From: Acinetobacter sp. ANC 3781
GTDB taxonomy: Bacteria > Pseudomonadota > Gammaproteobacteria > Pseudomonadales > Moraxellaceae
DNA length: 64,000 bases
Assembly: GCF_004331285.1 (NCBI RefSeq)
Contig: NZ_SJOH01000017.1
Location: 1-64,000, forward strand
Direction: 5' to 3'
The notes under the pieces: model-generated
The model's database searches: none
The model's input: the letters and a program-made list of their open reading frames with translations, nothing else
What the model was told of the DNA's origin: nothing
Position numbers and translations under genes: made by a program
Shown here: positions 45,978-55,479 of the stretch, piece by piece
Layout of the letters: each line of letters starts with the position of its first letter
How positions within the stretch are numbered: position 1 is the stretch's first letter

Positions 45978-46427
45978 ATGCAACTCAATCATTACCTCAA
46001 CTTCCAAGGTGAAACAGAAGCTGCTTTCAACTTTTATAAGTCAGTTTTTGGTGGCGAATTTTCGAATCTTACCCGTTATGGCGAGCTACCTGCTGAAGAA
46101 GGTGTTACGCTTTCTGAAGCGGATAAAAATCTTATTCTGCACGTTTCGCTACCCATCAATGAATTTACAGAACTGATGGCATCCGATACCAATGATCAAT
46201 TCTGTGCGCAAAAAAACACTGTTTTCACTAAAGGCAATAATCACTATATTTCGATTAATCTAAATGCCGATGAACAAGTTGAAGCACAACGCTTGTTTGA
46301 GGCTTTATCTGTCAATGGACAACTAGAAATGCCCTTGGAAAAGACGTTTTGGGGTGCGTTATATGGTGCATTTACAGATCAGTTTGGGATTAAATGGATG
46401 ATTAACTGTCAACTCGAAGCAATGTGA
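45978..46427 (+). CDS. VOC superfamily (PhnB-like glyoxalase-fold) protein
   Basis: A 149-residue vicinal-oxygen-chelate protein from the ATG at 45978; the longer frame upstream would run across the terminator. Features: LNHYLNFQGETEAAFNFYKSVFGGEF, NHYISINLNADEQVEAQRLFEALS and TFWGALYGAFTDQFGIKWMIN, as in PhnB-type (DUF1338/3-demethylubiquinone-like) proteins. Function unknown. Confidence 0.85.
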   Translation: MQLNHYLNFQGETEAAFNFYKSVFGGEFSNLTRYGELPAEEGVTLSEADKNLILHVSLPINEFTELMASDTNDQFCAQKNTVFTKGNNHYISINLNADEQVEAQRLFEALSVNGQLEMPLEKTFWGALYGAFTDQFGIKWMINCQLEAM

Positions 46428-46454
46428 GATTAAATTCCTCTAAATATCAGACCT

Positions 46455-46483
46455 AAAAAAGCCGGAATTACTCCGGCTTTTTT
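46455..46483 (+). terminator. Terminator between the VOC gene and the DUF934 gene
   Basis: AAAAAAGCCGGA pairs with TCCGGCTTTTTT, symmetric, so it can serve both convergent genes. Confidence 0.88.
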
Positions 46484-46509
46484 TAATTTTCACGGCAACT
46501 TAATTCAAA

Positions 46510-46995
46510 TTAAGCACCTGTTTGATAACGTGCTTGTGCAACGGCAGTAGATGCTTGATACGGATTTTTAAAATCATTTAAGCCTTCAGCCGCTTCCAAA
46601 ATATCTTTACCTTCTTTAACCACGAAAGTATCGAAGCCTGAACGTTTTAAATAGTTCAACACATCTTTAAAGATATCGCCAGTCGCGCGAAGTTCGCCTT
46701 GATAACCTTGACGACGCAACAAGGCTGCAAATGAATAACCACGGCCATCATTAAAGCCTGCAAACTCGATAAAGATTGCATCTAACTGGTCAAGCGGGAA
46801 TTCATTGACTTCAGGAGAAGCATCAACAGTAATGTACAAAGCTTTTTTGCCAGATACATTTGCCAATTGATCAAGCTGTTCTACAGTCAGAACCACGTCA
46901 CCTTGCGGTAAAATCCCATCTTCACCAATCAATTGATAAGTGTTGTCTGCAATCGTGCCATCTTTAGAGAGCACTTTTAGCGCAGTATTAAGCAT
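46510..46995 (-). CDS. DUF934 protein paired with sulfite/nitrite reductase
   Basis: A 161-residue DUF934 protein from the ATG at 46995, which overlaps the cysI stop by 8 bases; the longer frame would lie inside cysI. FPLDQLDAIFIEFAGFNDGRGYSFAALLRRQGYQGELRA is the family core, split here as GFNDGRGYSFAALLRRQGY. DUF934 genes habitually follow CysI in proteobacteria and are thought to help sulfate assimilation, but the role is not defined. Confidence 0.87.
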   Translation of the reverse strand: MLNTALKVLSKDGTIADNTYQLIGEDGILPQGDVVLTVEQLDQLANVSGKKALYITVDASPEVNEFPLDQLDAIFIEFAGFNDGRGYSFAALLRRQGYQGELRATGDIFKDVLNYLKRSGFDTFVVKEGKDILEAAEGLNDFKNPYQASTAVAQARYQTGA

Positions 46996-48631
46996 ATGCA
47001 CGCTCCTTAAACGGTTGAATGCCAACACGACGGTAAGTTTCGATAAATTCTTCCCCATCAGCACGCAAATCGAGATAAGTATTCAAAATTTCTTCTACTA
47101 CATCCGGTACACGATCCGCTGCAAATGATGGCCCCAAGATATCACCAATTGAAGCATCATGATCGGCATTCCCACCTAAAGTAATTTGGTAGAATTCAGC
47201 GCCTTTTTTATCAACACCTAAAATACCAATATTACCAACATGGTGATGACCACAGGCATTCATACAACCTGAAATATTCAAGTCGATGTGACCGAGGTTA
47301 TATACGGTATCTAAGTCATCAAAACGACGCGAGATCGCTTCAGAAATTGGAATTGATTTTGCATTTGCCAGCGAGCAGAAGTCACCGCCGGGGCAGCAAA
47401 TGATGTCCGTTAAGAAACCAATGTGTGCACGTGCAAGGTTGTTTTGCTCAAGAATTTGCCACAATTCAAACAAGTCTTTTTGCGGAACATCAACAAGCGA
47501 AATATTTTGTTCATGTGTGGTACGAAGTTCACCGAAAGTGTACTTGTCTGCCAAATCAGCAATCAAATTCATTTCTTCAACGGTCATGTCACCTGGTGCA
47601 ATACCAGCACGTTTAAGCGAAATCGTTACAATACGATAGCCTTTTACTTTATGTGCATTGGTATTGATATTGAACCATTGCTTGAATTTTGGATGCGCAG
47701 CAAACTGTTCAGTGAAGTCTTCATCTGCATAAGCTTGATAATCAAATGGCGTGAATTCTTCATCCAGCTTTTTCAAGATTTCAGGCTGAATTTTCAAAGT
47801 CTGAATAGTATGAGCAAATTCGGCTTCGACTTTTTCAGCAAATACAGCAGGCGTTAAAGCTTTCACTAAAATTTTGATACGTGCTTTATATTTGTTGTCA
47901 CGACGGCCATGCAAGTTATAGACACGAAGGACGGCTTCAAGATAAGCAATTAAATCTTCGCGTGGCAGGAAGTCACGAATAAAGCTGCCAATGACTGGGG
48001 TACGGCCCAGACCACCACCGACTTTAATTTTATAGCCGATCTCGCCTGCTTCATTTTTCACGATATACACACCGATATCATGGAATGAAACCGCTGCACG
48101 GTCTGTTTCAGCCAATGCAGACACCGCAATTTTAAATTTACGCGGCAAGAAAGCAAATTCTGGATGGAAGGTTGACCATTGACGAATCAATTCACAGGTT
48201 GGACGCGGATCGGCAATTTCACCAGCAACCACCCCTGCATACTGGTCAGTTGTGGTATTACGAATACAGTTACCCGATGTTTGAATGGCATGCATTTGAA
48301 CTGTTGCCAGTTCTGCCAACATGTCAGGTACATTTTCTAGTGCAGGCCAGTTAAACTGAATGTTTTGACGTGTTGATACATGTGCATAACCACGGTCATA
48401 GTCTTTAGCCAAATCCGAGATTTTACGGAGCTGGTTCGAGTTCATCAGACCATAAGGCACAGCAATACGTAACATTGGCGCATAACGTTGCACGTATAAA
48501 CCATTTTGGAGACGTAGCGGACGGTATTCATCTTCCGTCAATTTACCCGCTAAATAACGTTCCGTTTGGTCACGGAACTGTGCAACACGTTCATTGATCA
48601 GTTGCTGATCGAAATCAGTATATAAATACAT
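46988..48631 (-). CDS. cysI: Assimilatory sulfite/nitrite reductase hemoprotein
   Basis: A 547-residue siroheme and 4Fe-4S reductase reducing sulfite to sulfide (or nitrite to ammonia). The cluster/siroheme cysteines are in CCPGGDFC and GCMNACGHH; ferredoxin-like repeats flank each half (STRQNIQFNW, TSGNCIRNTT, TTHEQNISLVD-like RTTHEQNISL). Whether it serves sulfite or nitrite cannot be fixed here, but the DUF934 partner favours sulfite. It is followed by the overlapping DUF934 gene. Confidence 0.88.
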   Translation of the reverse strand: MYLYTDFDQQLINERVAQFRDQTERYLAGKLTEDEYRPLRLQNGLYVQRYAPMLRIAVPYGLMNSNQLRKISDLAKDYDRGYAHVSTRQNIQFNWPALENVPDMLAELATVQMHAIQTSGNCIRNTTTDQYAGVVAGEIADPRPTCELIRQWSTFHPEFAFLPRKFKIAVSALAETDRAAVSFHDIGVYIVKNEAGEIGYKIKVGGGLGRTPVIGSFIRDFLPREDLIAYLEAVLRVYNLHGRRDNKYKARIKILVKALTPAVFAEKVEAEFAHTIQTLKIQPEILKKLDEEFTPFDYQAYADEDFTEQFAAHPKFKQWFNINTNAHKVKGYRIVTISLKRAGIAPGDMTVEEMNLIADLADKYTFGELRTTHEQNISLVDVPQKDLFELWQILEQNNLARAHIGFLTDIICCPGGDFCSLANAKSIPISEAISRRFDDLDTVYNLGHIDLNISGCMNACGHHHVGNIGILGVDKKGAEFYQITLGGNADHDASIGDILGPSFAADRVPDVVEEILNTYLDLRADGEEFIETYRRVGIQPFKERAYA

Positions 48632-48922
48632 GGCGTACAGCTAGTAGGTTCATTATAACGGCTGACAGCATAACGAGATTTAACCTATCAACAAAATGCG
48701 TTTTTTACATATTTAATAGCGGTTTTATTGATAAGCATGTCTGGATTTCACTGATATAGCCACTTACAGCCGAATCCTGCTACTTCTAATCAGATTTGAT
48801 GTTGTTTTCACTTGTTTATCATTATTTTTCATATAGAAAATAATTTTTGAAATTCTCCCCTGTAAATACTCCTATTTTTATATGAAAAATTTAAGTTTTT
48901 TAAAATGATGAAATTAATCCAT
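48632..48922. other. Intergenic region between cysI and gcd
   Basis: About 290 bases holding the leftward promoter of cysI-DUF934. No gene or RNA is visible. Confidence 0.5.
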
Positions 48923-48950
48923 AAAAAAAGCCTGATGAATCAGGCTTTTT
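48923..48950 (-). terminator. Terminator after gcd
   Basis: AAAAAAAGCCTG pairs with CAGGCTTTTT, 13 bases beyond the gcd stop. Confidence 0.85.
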
Positions 48951-48962
48951 ATATTTTAATGA

Positions 48963-51371
48963 TTATTTCTTTTGATCAGGTAAAGCATAGGCTACTAAAT
49001 AGTCGCCCATTTTTGTCCCGAATGAACCATGCCCACCGGCCATAATCACAATATACTGCTTACCGTTGATTTCGTAAGTCATTGGAGTTGCCTGTCCACC
49101 TGCTGGTAAGCGTCCTTCCCACAACTGATCACCATTGGTCACATTAAAGGCACGAATATAGTTATCTTGCGTACCCGCAACGAACATCACGTTACCCGCG
49201 GTAGAGATTGAACCACCCAGACCCGGAACACCAATTTTAACTGCGGGCAACTGGAACAAGTTCGGCAAGCTGTCACGGATTGTACCAATACGTTTTTTCC
49301 AGACCACCTCATGGGTATTCAGATCCACACCCGCTACAAATCCCCAGGCTGGCTGTTTACAAGGTAAACCCAGTGGTGACAGGAATGCTTTAATTTCCAC
49401 ACCGTAAGGCACGCCGTACATCGGTTGAATCCCCGCTTCTGTACCCGCACCTTTCGCGGTTTGTTTGCGGTTTGGATCTTCAGGAATCAGTTTAGACACA
49501 AATGGCAAGCCGATTGGATTCATCAACGCAACCTGACGGTCTTGGTTGACAGACATACCGCCCCATTCAAATACACCTAGATTACCCGGGAAAACCAGAG
49601 TACCGTTTTCAGAAGGTGGGGTATAAATGCCATCGTAGTTTAATGACTTAAAGTAAACGCGACACATCAACTGGTCAAACATGGTTGCGCCCCACATTTG
49701 CTTGTCGGTCAATTTATCTTGTGGCGCAAGATCAAAATCAGAGAATGGCTGAGTTTTAGAGTAGAACTCGCCTTTGGTTTGTGGACCACGTTTCACAGTT
49801 TGTGGTACAGCACGCTCTTCAATCGGAACGATTGCTTCACCTGTACGACGGTCTAGAACGAAGGCATTTCCTGTTTTAGTCAACACATAGATTGCAGGAA
49901 CAATATTGCCTGATTTATCTTTGATGTCAGCTAGAGATGGCTGTGATGGCACATCCATATCCCACAAATCGTGATGTGTGGTTTGGAAATTCCAGACCAA
50001 TTTACCTGTAGATGCATTCAATGCAAGCATTGAGTTTGCATAACGCTCAGCAAGCTCAGTACGGTTCCCCCCCCAGATGTCCGGCGTACCCACACCTGTT
50101 GGTACATATACAATGTCTAGTTTTTCGTCATAAGCCAGAGGTGCCCAGGCATTTGGTGAGTTTTGAACATATTTTTGACCCGGAGCCGGGATGAGATTCG
50201 GATCTTCTGCGCCGGTATCAAATACCCAAAGAAGCTCACCGGTGTTTACGTCATAACCACGGATTACACCAGAAGGTTCTTCGGTTGAGTAGTTATCAGT
50301 TGTTGAACCACCAATAATGATGGTGGTACCGGTAATCACTGGCGGTGAAGTTGGGATGTAGCCACCTGGATACGGGAATGGCATATCTTTTTGAAGATCG
50401 ACTTCACCATTTTTACCAAAGTCGGTACAACGCTGACCATTGTCTGCATTGATTGCCACAAGACGACCATCATTCACAGGAAGAATGATTTTACGTGGGC
50501 AAAGTACAGAGCTTGATTTTTTACTTTCTAAACTTTTTGCGAATTGAATCGTGTTGTTCGCATCAAAATAAGATACACCACGACATGTTAAATGCTGGAA
50601 GGTGTTATCCGCTTTCAACTTCGGATCGAAACTCCATTTTTCCTTACCTGTCGCAGGATCAAGTGCAATCAAACGTTGATGTGTAGTACACATAAACATG
50701 TTGTTGCCAATTTTAATTGGCGTTACCTGATTGGTGGTTTCGCCTGAGTCCTTATCGGTTTTCATTTCACCAGTACGGAAGGTCCAGGCAACTTCTAAAT
50801 CTTTAACGTTATCGCTGTTAATTTGATTTAACGGAGAATAGCGCACACCAGCTTGAGTACGACCATAAGCAGGCCAGTCTTCAGGGGCTACACCAGTAAT
50901 GGCTTGCGCTTGTTTTGGCTGTGCAGTTTTAATTTCACCCTTAATTTCTTGTGGATCATTAAAAATTGCATAAATCATCACTACAATGGCGAGGATTAAA
51001 GTACTCGCTAAAGCAATTTTAGCTGTTTTCGCCTCAGCAATTCCGCGAGAAACTGCCGGAATCAATAACCATAAACCCAGTAAACCTAAAATATCGAGAC
51101 GTGGTGCAAGTGCCCAGAAGTCAGTACCTGCTTCCCAAACACCCCAGATAACTGTACCCAGCATTAATGCGGCATACACCCAAAATGCTTTGGAATCCGA
51201 TTTCTTCAGAAGAACCGCTGTTGCCAACAACAATAAACCGGCAATGATGTAATAAATTGAACCGCCTAGCACTGCTAGCCAGATACCGCCTATCAGCAGG
51301 ATCAACGCAAATATCGCCAAGATAATGACGCTAAATGTACGCATTCCCGTTCCTGTAGATGGATTATTCAT
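48963..51371 (-). CDS. gcd: Membrane-bound PQQ-dependent glucose dehydrogenase
   Basis: Oxidises D-glucose to gluconolactone in the periplasm, passing electrons to ubiquinone. It has 802 residues from the ATG at 51371 with AAGGTGG as Shine-Dalgarno. Five N-terminal membrane helices (residues ~12-140) precede a PQQ propeller domain: GVAPEDWPAYGRTQ, WSFDPKL, the catalytic region WDMDVPSQPSLAD, KTGNAFVLDRRTG and a C-terminal GGHGSFGTKMGDYLVAYALP. PQQ must be made or imported; no pqq biosynthesis genes are in the window. A porin gene lies just upstream. Confidence 0.95.
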   Translation of the reverse strand: MNNPSTGTGMRTFSVIILAIFALILLIGGIWLAVLGGSIYYIIAGLLLLATAVLLKKSDSKAFWVYAALMLGTVIWGVWEAGTDFWALAPRLDILGLLGLWLLIPAVSRGIAEAKTAKIALASTLILAIVVMIYAIFNDPQEIKGEIKTAQPKQAQAITGVAPEDWPAYGRTQAGVRYSPLNQINSDNVKDLEVAWTFRTGEMKTDKDSGETTNQVTPIKIGNNMFMCTTHQRLIALDPATGKEKWSFDPKLKADNTFQHLTCRGVSYFDANNTIQFAKSLESKKSSSVLCPRKIILPVNDGRLVAINADNGQRCTDFGKNGEVDLQKDMPFPYPGGYIPTSPPVITGTTIIIGGSTTDNYSTEEPSGVIRGYDVNTGELLWVFDTGAEDPNLIPAPGQKYVQNSPNAWAPLAYDEKLDIVYVPTGVGTPDIWGGNRTELAERYANSMLALNASTGKLVWNFQTTHHDLWDMDVPSQPSLADIKDKSGNIVPAIYVLTKTGNAFVLDRRTGEAIVPIEERAVPQTVKRGPQTKGEFYSKTQPFSDFDLAPQDKLTDKQMWGATMFDQLMCRVYFKSLNYDGIYTPPSENGTLVFPGNLGVFEWGGMSVNQDRQVALMNPIGLPFVSKLIPEDPNRKQTAKGAGTEAGIQPMYGVPYGVEIKAFLSPLGLPCKQPAWGFVAGVDLNTHEVVWKKRIGTIRDSLPNLFQLPAVKIGVPGLGGSISTAGNVMFVAGTQDNYIRAFNVTNGDQLWEGRLPAGGQATPMTYEINGKQYIVIMAGGHGSFGTKMGDYLVAYALPDQKK

Positions 51372-51473
51372 ATTAACCACCTTAATCTTTAATTTTTAGT
51401 AAGGTTAATCAAAAAGATTCTTCACAACCCTTTTGATTAACCGTATGTACATCAGCTACAAAAATCAGACTCT

Positions 51474-51514
51474 TTAAAAAAAATTAGAGGTAATCACTGT
51501 TGATGATGACCTCT
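51474..51514 (-). terminator. Terminator after the second OprB porin
   Basis: AGAGGT and ACCTCT (51486-51514) form the stem, with 8 Ts on the minus strand next to it. It lies 26 bases past the porin stop. Confidence 0.7.
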
Positions 51515-51539
51515 CATTTTTTAAGGCTCTGAATCACCC

Positions 51540-52805
51540 CTAGAAAGCAGTTTGGAATTTGACTCCGCCAACCCAAGCATTTTCACCGTTTTTATATGCA
51601 CCAACATGACGAATATACTGAACGTTTGGACGGATCGTTAACCAATTGGTTGCATGTAAACCGTAATAAACTTCTGCATCAATTTCCTCACTACGTTGAT
51701 CATTCAGACCATCATTCATATTGATACGTGCAACACCAACTGCAATTTCATCTTTAGGACGAGAATCTATTGCACCTTTATAAACAAGACCTAGGTTTTG
51801 CATATCGCTTACAGCATTTGTATCTGAATCATGAACGGTTAAATTCACGAAACCCGTTAAGCCACGAGAAGCATCCCCTTTATGTGCGATCAGCTGTTGT
51901 TTCACAACTACCCATCCGCCTTGCTTATGTGAAGTTTGTAGAGGCTGGCTAATTTCTTGCGCGTCAGCAGTGCTGTAGTAATAACCGGCACGGTATTCAC
52001 CCGGAAGTTTTTGCTCGCCAACTTTTGGTGTCCAAACTAATTCTGCAGGAATAATTGCACCATTAGAACCATCCGTGCTCAGGTTAAAACCTTTGCCGCG
52101 TTCTAAATTTTCAGGGTTATATTCGTATATACCGACTTGTGCATAAACGTCTGGAGTGACATTGTATTTCACACGTGCAGCCCATTGTGATACAGGCCAG
52201 TTGTACCATTGATCACCCACCCAGTTCCCCACTTGTGAACCACAAAGGGCCAGGTTTTGAAAATCACAGTCAAAGCTATTGAAGTCTTCACCTTCACCGA
52301 AACGACCGACTTTAATATCCAATTTCTGCTCTAAGAATTTTTTCTTGATCCAAAAATCAGTTAAACGCCAAGTTTGACCACGGCCCCACACTTCTTGTGT
52401 AGAACTTAAATGACCACTTGCTACACCAGTCGATTGACCATTTAAAGCATCGGAAGTATTAGACAGTGAATGACCATTACGCTCAGTAATGTTAATTTGA
52501 GCTTCAGTATCTTTCCATCCAGAAATCTTTTCCAAGTCTAAGTGCACACCAATTGCAAACTGGTCTGCGTATTCAGTTCCGTGACTTGAGGCATATTTTG
52601 CATTGAGTAAAGTTGCCATTTCACCCGTGTAACCGAAGCTGAAATCGTAGCCTTGTTTTTGCAGTGTAGTACGCTGACCGTTCCAGTCACCGAGCATCCT
52701 CGGACTTTCTGCATCAAATGCATCACTTGCATGTGCTGCCGCAATACCAGATAAAAAAGCAGTTAATGCAACTGAAACCGCCTTTACTTTAGGGGATAAG
52801 TGCAT
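51540..52805 (-). CDS. oprB: OprB-type carbohydrate porin beside gcd
   Basis: A 421-residue porin from the ATG at 52805 with a signal peptide (KVKAVSVALTAFLSGIAAAHA). GDWNGQRTTLQKQG, YNPENLERGKGF and a C-terminal FQTAF are OprB-type. It shares motifs and length with the porin at 31929-33191. It lies 168 bases upstream of gcd on the same strand and probably supplies glucose to the periplasmic dehydrogenase. Confidence 0.85.
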   Translation of the reverse strand: MHLSPKVKAVSVALTAFLSGIAAAHASDAFDAESPRMLGDWNGQRTTLQKQGYDFSFGYTGEMATLLNAKYASSHGTEYADQFAIGVHLDLEKISGWKDTEAQINITERNGHSLSNTSDALNGQSTGVASGHLSSTQEVWGRGQTWRLTDFWIKKKFLEQKLDIKVGRFGEGEDFNSFDCDFQNLALCGSQVGNWVGDQWYNWPVSQWAARVKYNVTPDVYAQVGIYEYNPENLERGKGFNLSTDGSNGAIIPAELVWTPKVGEQKLPGEYRAGYYYSTADAQEISQPLQTSHKQGGWVVVKQQLIAHKGDASRGLTGFVNLTVHDSDTNAVSDMQNLGLVYKGAIDSRPKDEIAVGVARINMNDGLNDQRSEEIDAEVYYGLHATNWLTIRPNVQYIRHVGAYKNGENAWVGGVKFQTAF

Positions 52806-52944
52806 ATAAGTAACCATAATTTATTTATATGTATTTTGTATATGTTACGCCTATTTTATGTGAGACTGGTCAATTTTTTCTTCACATTCTTTTAACTTTT
52901 TGATTAGAGGTTTTTAACCATTTGATAAAATAAGAGAAAAATAA

Positions 52945-54063
52945 TCACCATTTTCCTTCCCCGAGTCGCTGTCCAGCGAATTTATAGACATTTTCTGATC
53001 GGGAGAACTTAATTGGACAACTTAACTGTTGCTCTGTCTGTTCTGAATTTGTATCCAAAGGTACTTCAACTGTCCATTGTCGTTGCTTGGCAAGTTCAGA
53101 ATGTAGTGCTTCATCCAAATGCAGTACAGGCTCAACACAAATGTCTTGCGCTGCGAAAACCGTCTGCCACTCAGCAAAATCTTTAGATTTTATTTTGTCC
53201 TGAATCGCTTGCTTAACCATTTTTCGATCTAACTCATCGAAAGAAGCACCTTTTTCTAGAAGGACTGGAAGTTCTAAAATTGTGGCCAAGCCGGACATAA
53301 ATTGCGGTTCTAAACTCCCCACAGACAAATAACGGCCATCTTGAGTCTGATAATAATCATAAAAAGTACCCCCATTTAAATGCCCTCTTTCCGCAGACTG
53401 TTTGCTTTTTCCAGCCAGTGATGCGGCGGCTGCCATATTATTTAAGGTGGCCACACAGTCGGTCATCGAAATATCAATATATTGTCCCTGTCCGCTACGT
53501 TGACGTTCAATTACCGCAGACAGAATTCCGATTACTGCGTGTAAAGAGCCCCCGGCAACATCTGCAATTTGAATGCCCATCGGGGGTGGACCACTGTCTT
53601 GCCGACCGCTATGACCTGCAATTCCAGACAGCGCAAGATAATTGATATCGTGGCCGGCTTTATCTTTATAGAGTCCGGTTTGCCCATAACCGGTAATGGA
53701 GCAATAAATCAGTCGCGGATTAATTGCGGCAAGGCTTTGATAATCCAAGCCGAGCCGTTGCATTACCCCGGGTCTGAACTGCTCAATCACAATGTCAAAT
53801 TCAGAAATTTTCTGTTTAATGGACGCAATGTTGTGAGGATCTTTTAAATCCAGCGCTATGGATTGTTTATTTCGATTCAAATAACTATGCGCAGTCGCTT
53901 GTCCATTGGCATAAGGTGGCAATAAACGGATTAAATCCGGACGTGTTGGCGATTCCACATGAATAACCTCTGCACCCAAGTCAGCTAAATATAATGTCGC
54001 GAACGGTCCTGGCAAAAGGGTAGAAAAATCGAGAACTTTTAATCCTTTTAAAGCAGCTTCCAT
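52945..54063 (-). CDS. CaiB/BaiF CoA-transferase family, alpha-methylacyl-CoA racemase-like
   Basis: A 372-residue family III CoA-transferase-fold protein. LDFSTLLPGPFATLYLADLGAEVIHVE is the N-terminal nucleotide region; the GHDINYLALSG string holds the Asp of the racemase subgroup, and ITGYGQTG precedes it. Alpha-methylacyl-CoA racemases handle branched acyl-CoAs; a CoA-transferase role is also possible. It diverges from the AraC-type regulator and the thiolase/FadB-like pair to the right. Confidence 0.85.
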   Translation of the reverse strand: MEAALKGLKVLDFSTLLPGPFATLYLADLGAEVIHVESPTRPDLIRLLPPYANGQATAHSYLNRNKQSIALDLKDPHNIASIKQKISEFDIVIEQFRPGVMQRLGLDYQSLAAINPRLIYCSITGYGQTGLYKDKAGHDINYLALSGIAGHSGRQDSGPPPMGIQIADVAGGSLHAVIGILSAVIERQRSGQGQYIDISMTDCVATLNNMAAAASLAGKSKQSAERGHLNGGTFYDYYQTQDGRYLSVGSLEPQFMSGLATILELPVLLEKGASFDELDRKMVKQAIQDKIKSKDFAEWQTVFAAQDICVEPVLHLDEALHSELAKQRQWTVEVPLDTNSEQTEQQLSCPIKFSRSENVYKFAGQRLGEGKW

Positions 54064-54227
54064 GTAATTTTTACTCTTTTATGTTGATTTTTTTCCCATA
54101 TTAGAAATATAAATGCAACAAAACAATGTCATGTTCAGCCATTTACCTTGATCATTTCGGCAATTTAATATGTAGATAAGGTAAAATATATATTGTAAAT
54201 TGCCACCCAAACATTTTTTAGTGTCAT

Positions 54228-54281
54228 TTAGGTCAACTACAAGTGAATATAAAATTAGGTCAACTGCCAGTGAATATAAAA
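54228..54281 (+). repeat. Tandem 27-bp duplication over the regulator start
   Basis: Units 54228-54254 and 54255-54281 are adjacent and differ at only 2 of 27 positions. Each has TTAGGTCAACT followed by AGTGAATATAAAA. The GTG start candidates of the regulator (54243 and 54270) fall one in each unit, so the duplication adds 9 codons in frame and leaves two possible starts. Confidence 0.85.
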
Positions 54282-55316
54282 GATAAAGAAACTGAAGACT
54301 TTAATATAAGTCGCGATACAATTAGTATCCACTTCGTAAATGCGGCTTTAACAGGCGTAAAACGTCTAGGTATGGACGTCGAAACTTTATTGTCACATGT
54401 AGGCATTGAACCCGACTTATTACGTCAACCTAAAGCACGTATTTCTCCTGAGCAATACACCCGATTTGTCAAGATGTTATGGATGGTGACTCAAGACGAA
54501 CATATGGGCTTTGATATACAGCCACGTCGCTTGGGCACTTTTGCCATTATGTGTCAGTTGATTATTCACGCGAAAACGCTAGGAGACGCTTTAGATCTTT
54601 CTGCACAATTCTATAAACTGTTTGGTGATGAATGGTCGGTGACTATAGAACGTGATAAACACGAAGCACGTCTGGTTCCTCATGTTCCCCAAAGCATGGA
54701 TCCCGACCATTTCATTACCGAAAGTATGTTGATGATTTGGCACGGTTTAGCTTCTTGGCTAATTGAACGCCGTATTCCACTAGAACGTGTGCACTTCGGC
54801 TATCCACGCCCTGCACATGCCGATGAATACGATGCACTGTTCTTTGCCCCGGTGATGCAGTTTGATGCAGCACGCACCGAAATTACCTTTGCAGCTGATT
54901 ATCTGGATTTACCACTGCGTCAAACTGAAGAGAATCTGGAAGAATTCTTAAAAGCCGCACCGGCTCAATTACTGGTTAAATTCAAAAATACCAACTCTTT
55001 AACTTCACGTATTCGTGACGTCCTCAAGAGCCAAATTGGTGAAGAAATGCCAACCTTGAATGATGTGGCGTCTATGCTGTACTTGTCGCCACAAACTTTA
55101 CGTCGTCGTTTGGCTGCAGAAGGCAAAAGCTATCAAGGTGTTAAAGATGCATTACGCCGTGATGCTGCCATTCACCTTCTACTTAACCCAGGTTTAACCC
55201 TGGAAGATGTTGCACAACAAGTCGGTTTCAGTGAAACCAGTACTTTCCACCGTGCATTTAAGAAATGGACTGGAGTAACACCTGGACTGTATCGCCAATT
55301 ACACGGCTATCATTAA
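54243..55316 (+). CDS. AraC-family regulator with Arabinose_bd-type N-terminal domain
   Basis: A 357-residue regulator (348 if the second GTG, 54270, is used). The N-terminal domain (residues ~35-220; VETLLSHVGIEPDLLRQPKARISPEQY) is the Arabinose_bd/OruR-type sensor. The C-terminal part has two AraC helix-turn-helix units (TLNDVASMLYLSPQTLRRRLAAEGKSYQGV and LEDVAQQVGFSETSTFHRAFKKWTG). A clear Shine-Dalgarno is missing for both GTGs. By position it may control the adjacent acyl-CoA genes. Confidence 0.88.
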   Translation: MNIKLGQLPVNIKDKETEDFNISRDTISIHFVNAALTGVKRLGMDVETLLSHVGIEPDLLRQPKARISPEQYTRFVKMLWMVTQDEHMGFDIQPRRLGTFAIMCQLIIHAKTLGDALDLSAQFYKLFGDEWSVTIERDKHEARLVPHVPQSMDPDHFITESMLMIWHGLASWLIERRIPLERVHFGYPRPAHADEYDALFFAPVMQFDAARTEITFAADYLDLPLRQTEENLEEFLKAAPAQLLVKFKNTNSLTSRIRDVLKSQIGEEMPTLNDVASMLYLSPQTLRRRLAAEGKSYQGVKDALRRDAAIHLLLNPGLTLEDVAQQVGFSETSTFHRAFKKWTGVTPGLYRQLHGYH

Positions 55317-55342
55317 TCATTTAGCTGCATAACAGTTTCTCC

Positions 55343-55369
55343 GCCCAGACTAAATGTCTGGGCTTTTTT
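55343..55369 (+). terminator. Terminator after the AraC-family gene
   Basis: GCCCAGAC (55343-55350) pairs with GTCTGGGC (55356-55363), then a T run. It separates the regulator from the thiolase transcript. Confidence 0.85.
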
Positions 55370-55479
55370 ATTGGCTAAAAAACTCATTTGATCTGATCCG
55401 TTCTTGTCATTGCACTTCAAAAATTAATCATTACACTCGAAAAGTATAACAATTTAAAAGTCATAACAAGGGAACAGCT

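Noticed and set aside
47400..47857. Overlapping plus-strand frames opposite cysI
   Set aside because: Antisense to a well-supported gene in several frames at once, with Cys/Ser-rich nonsense composition.
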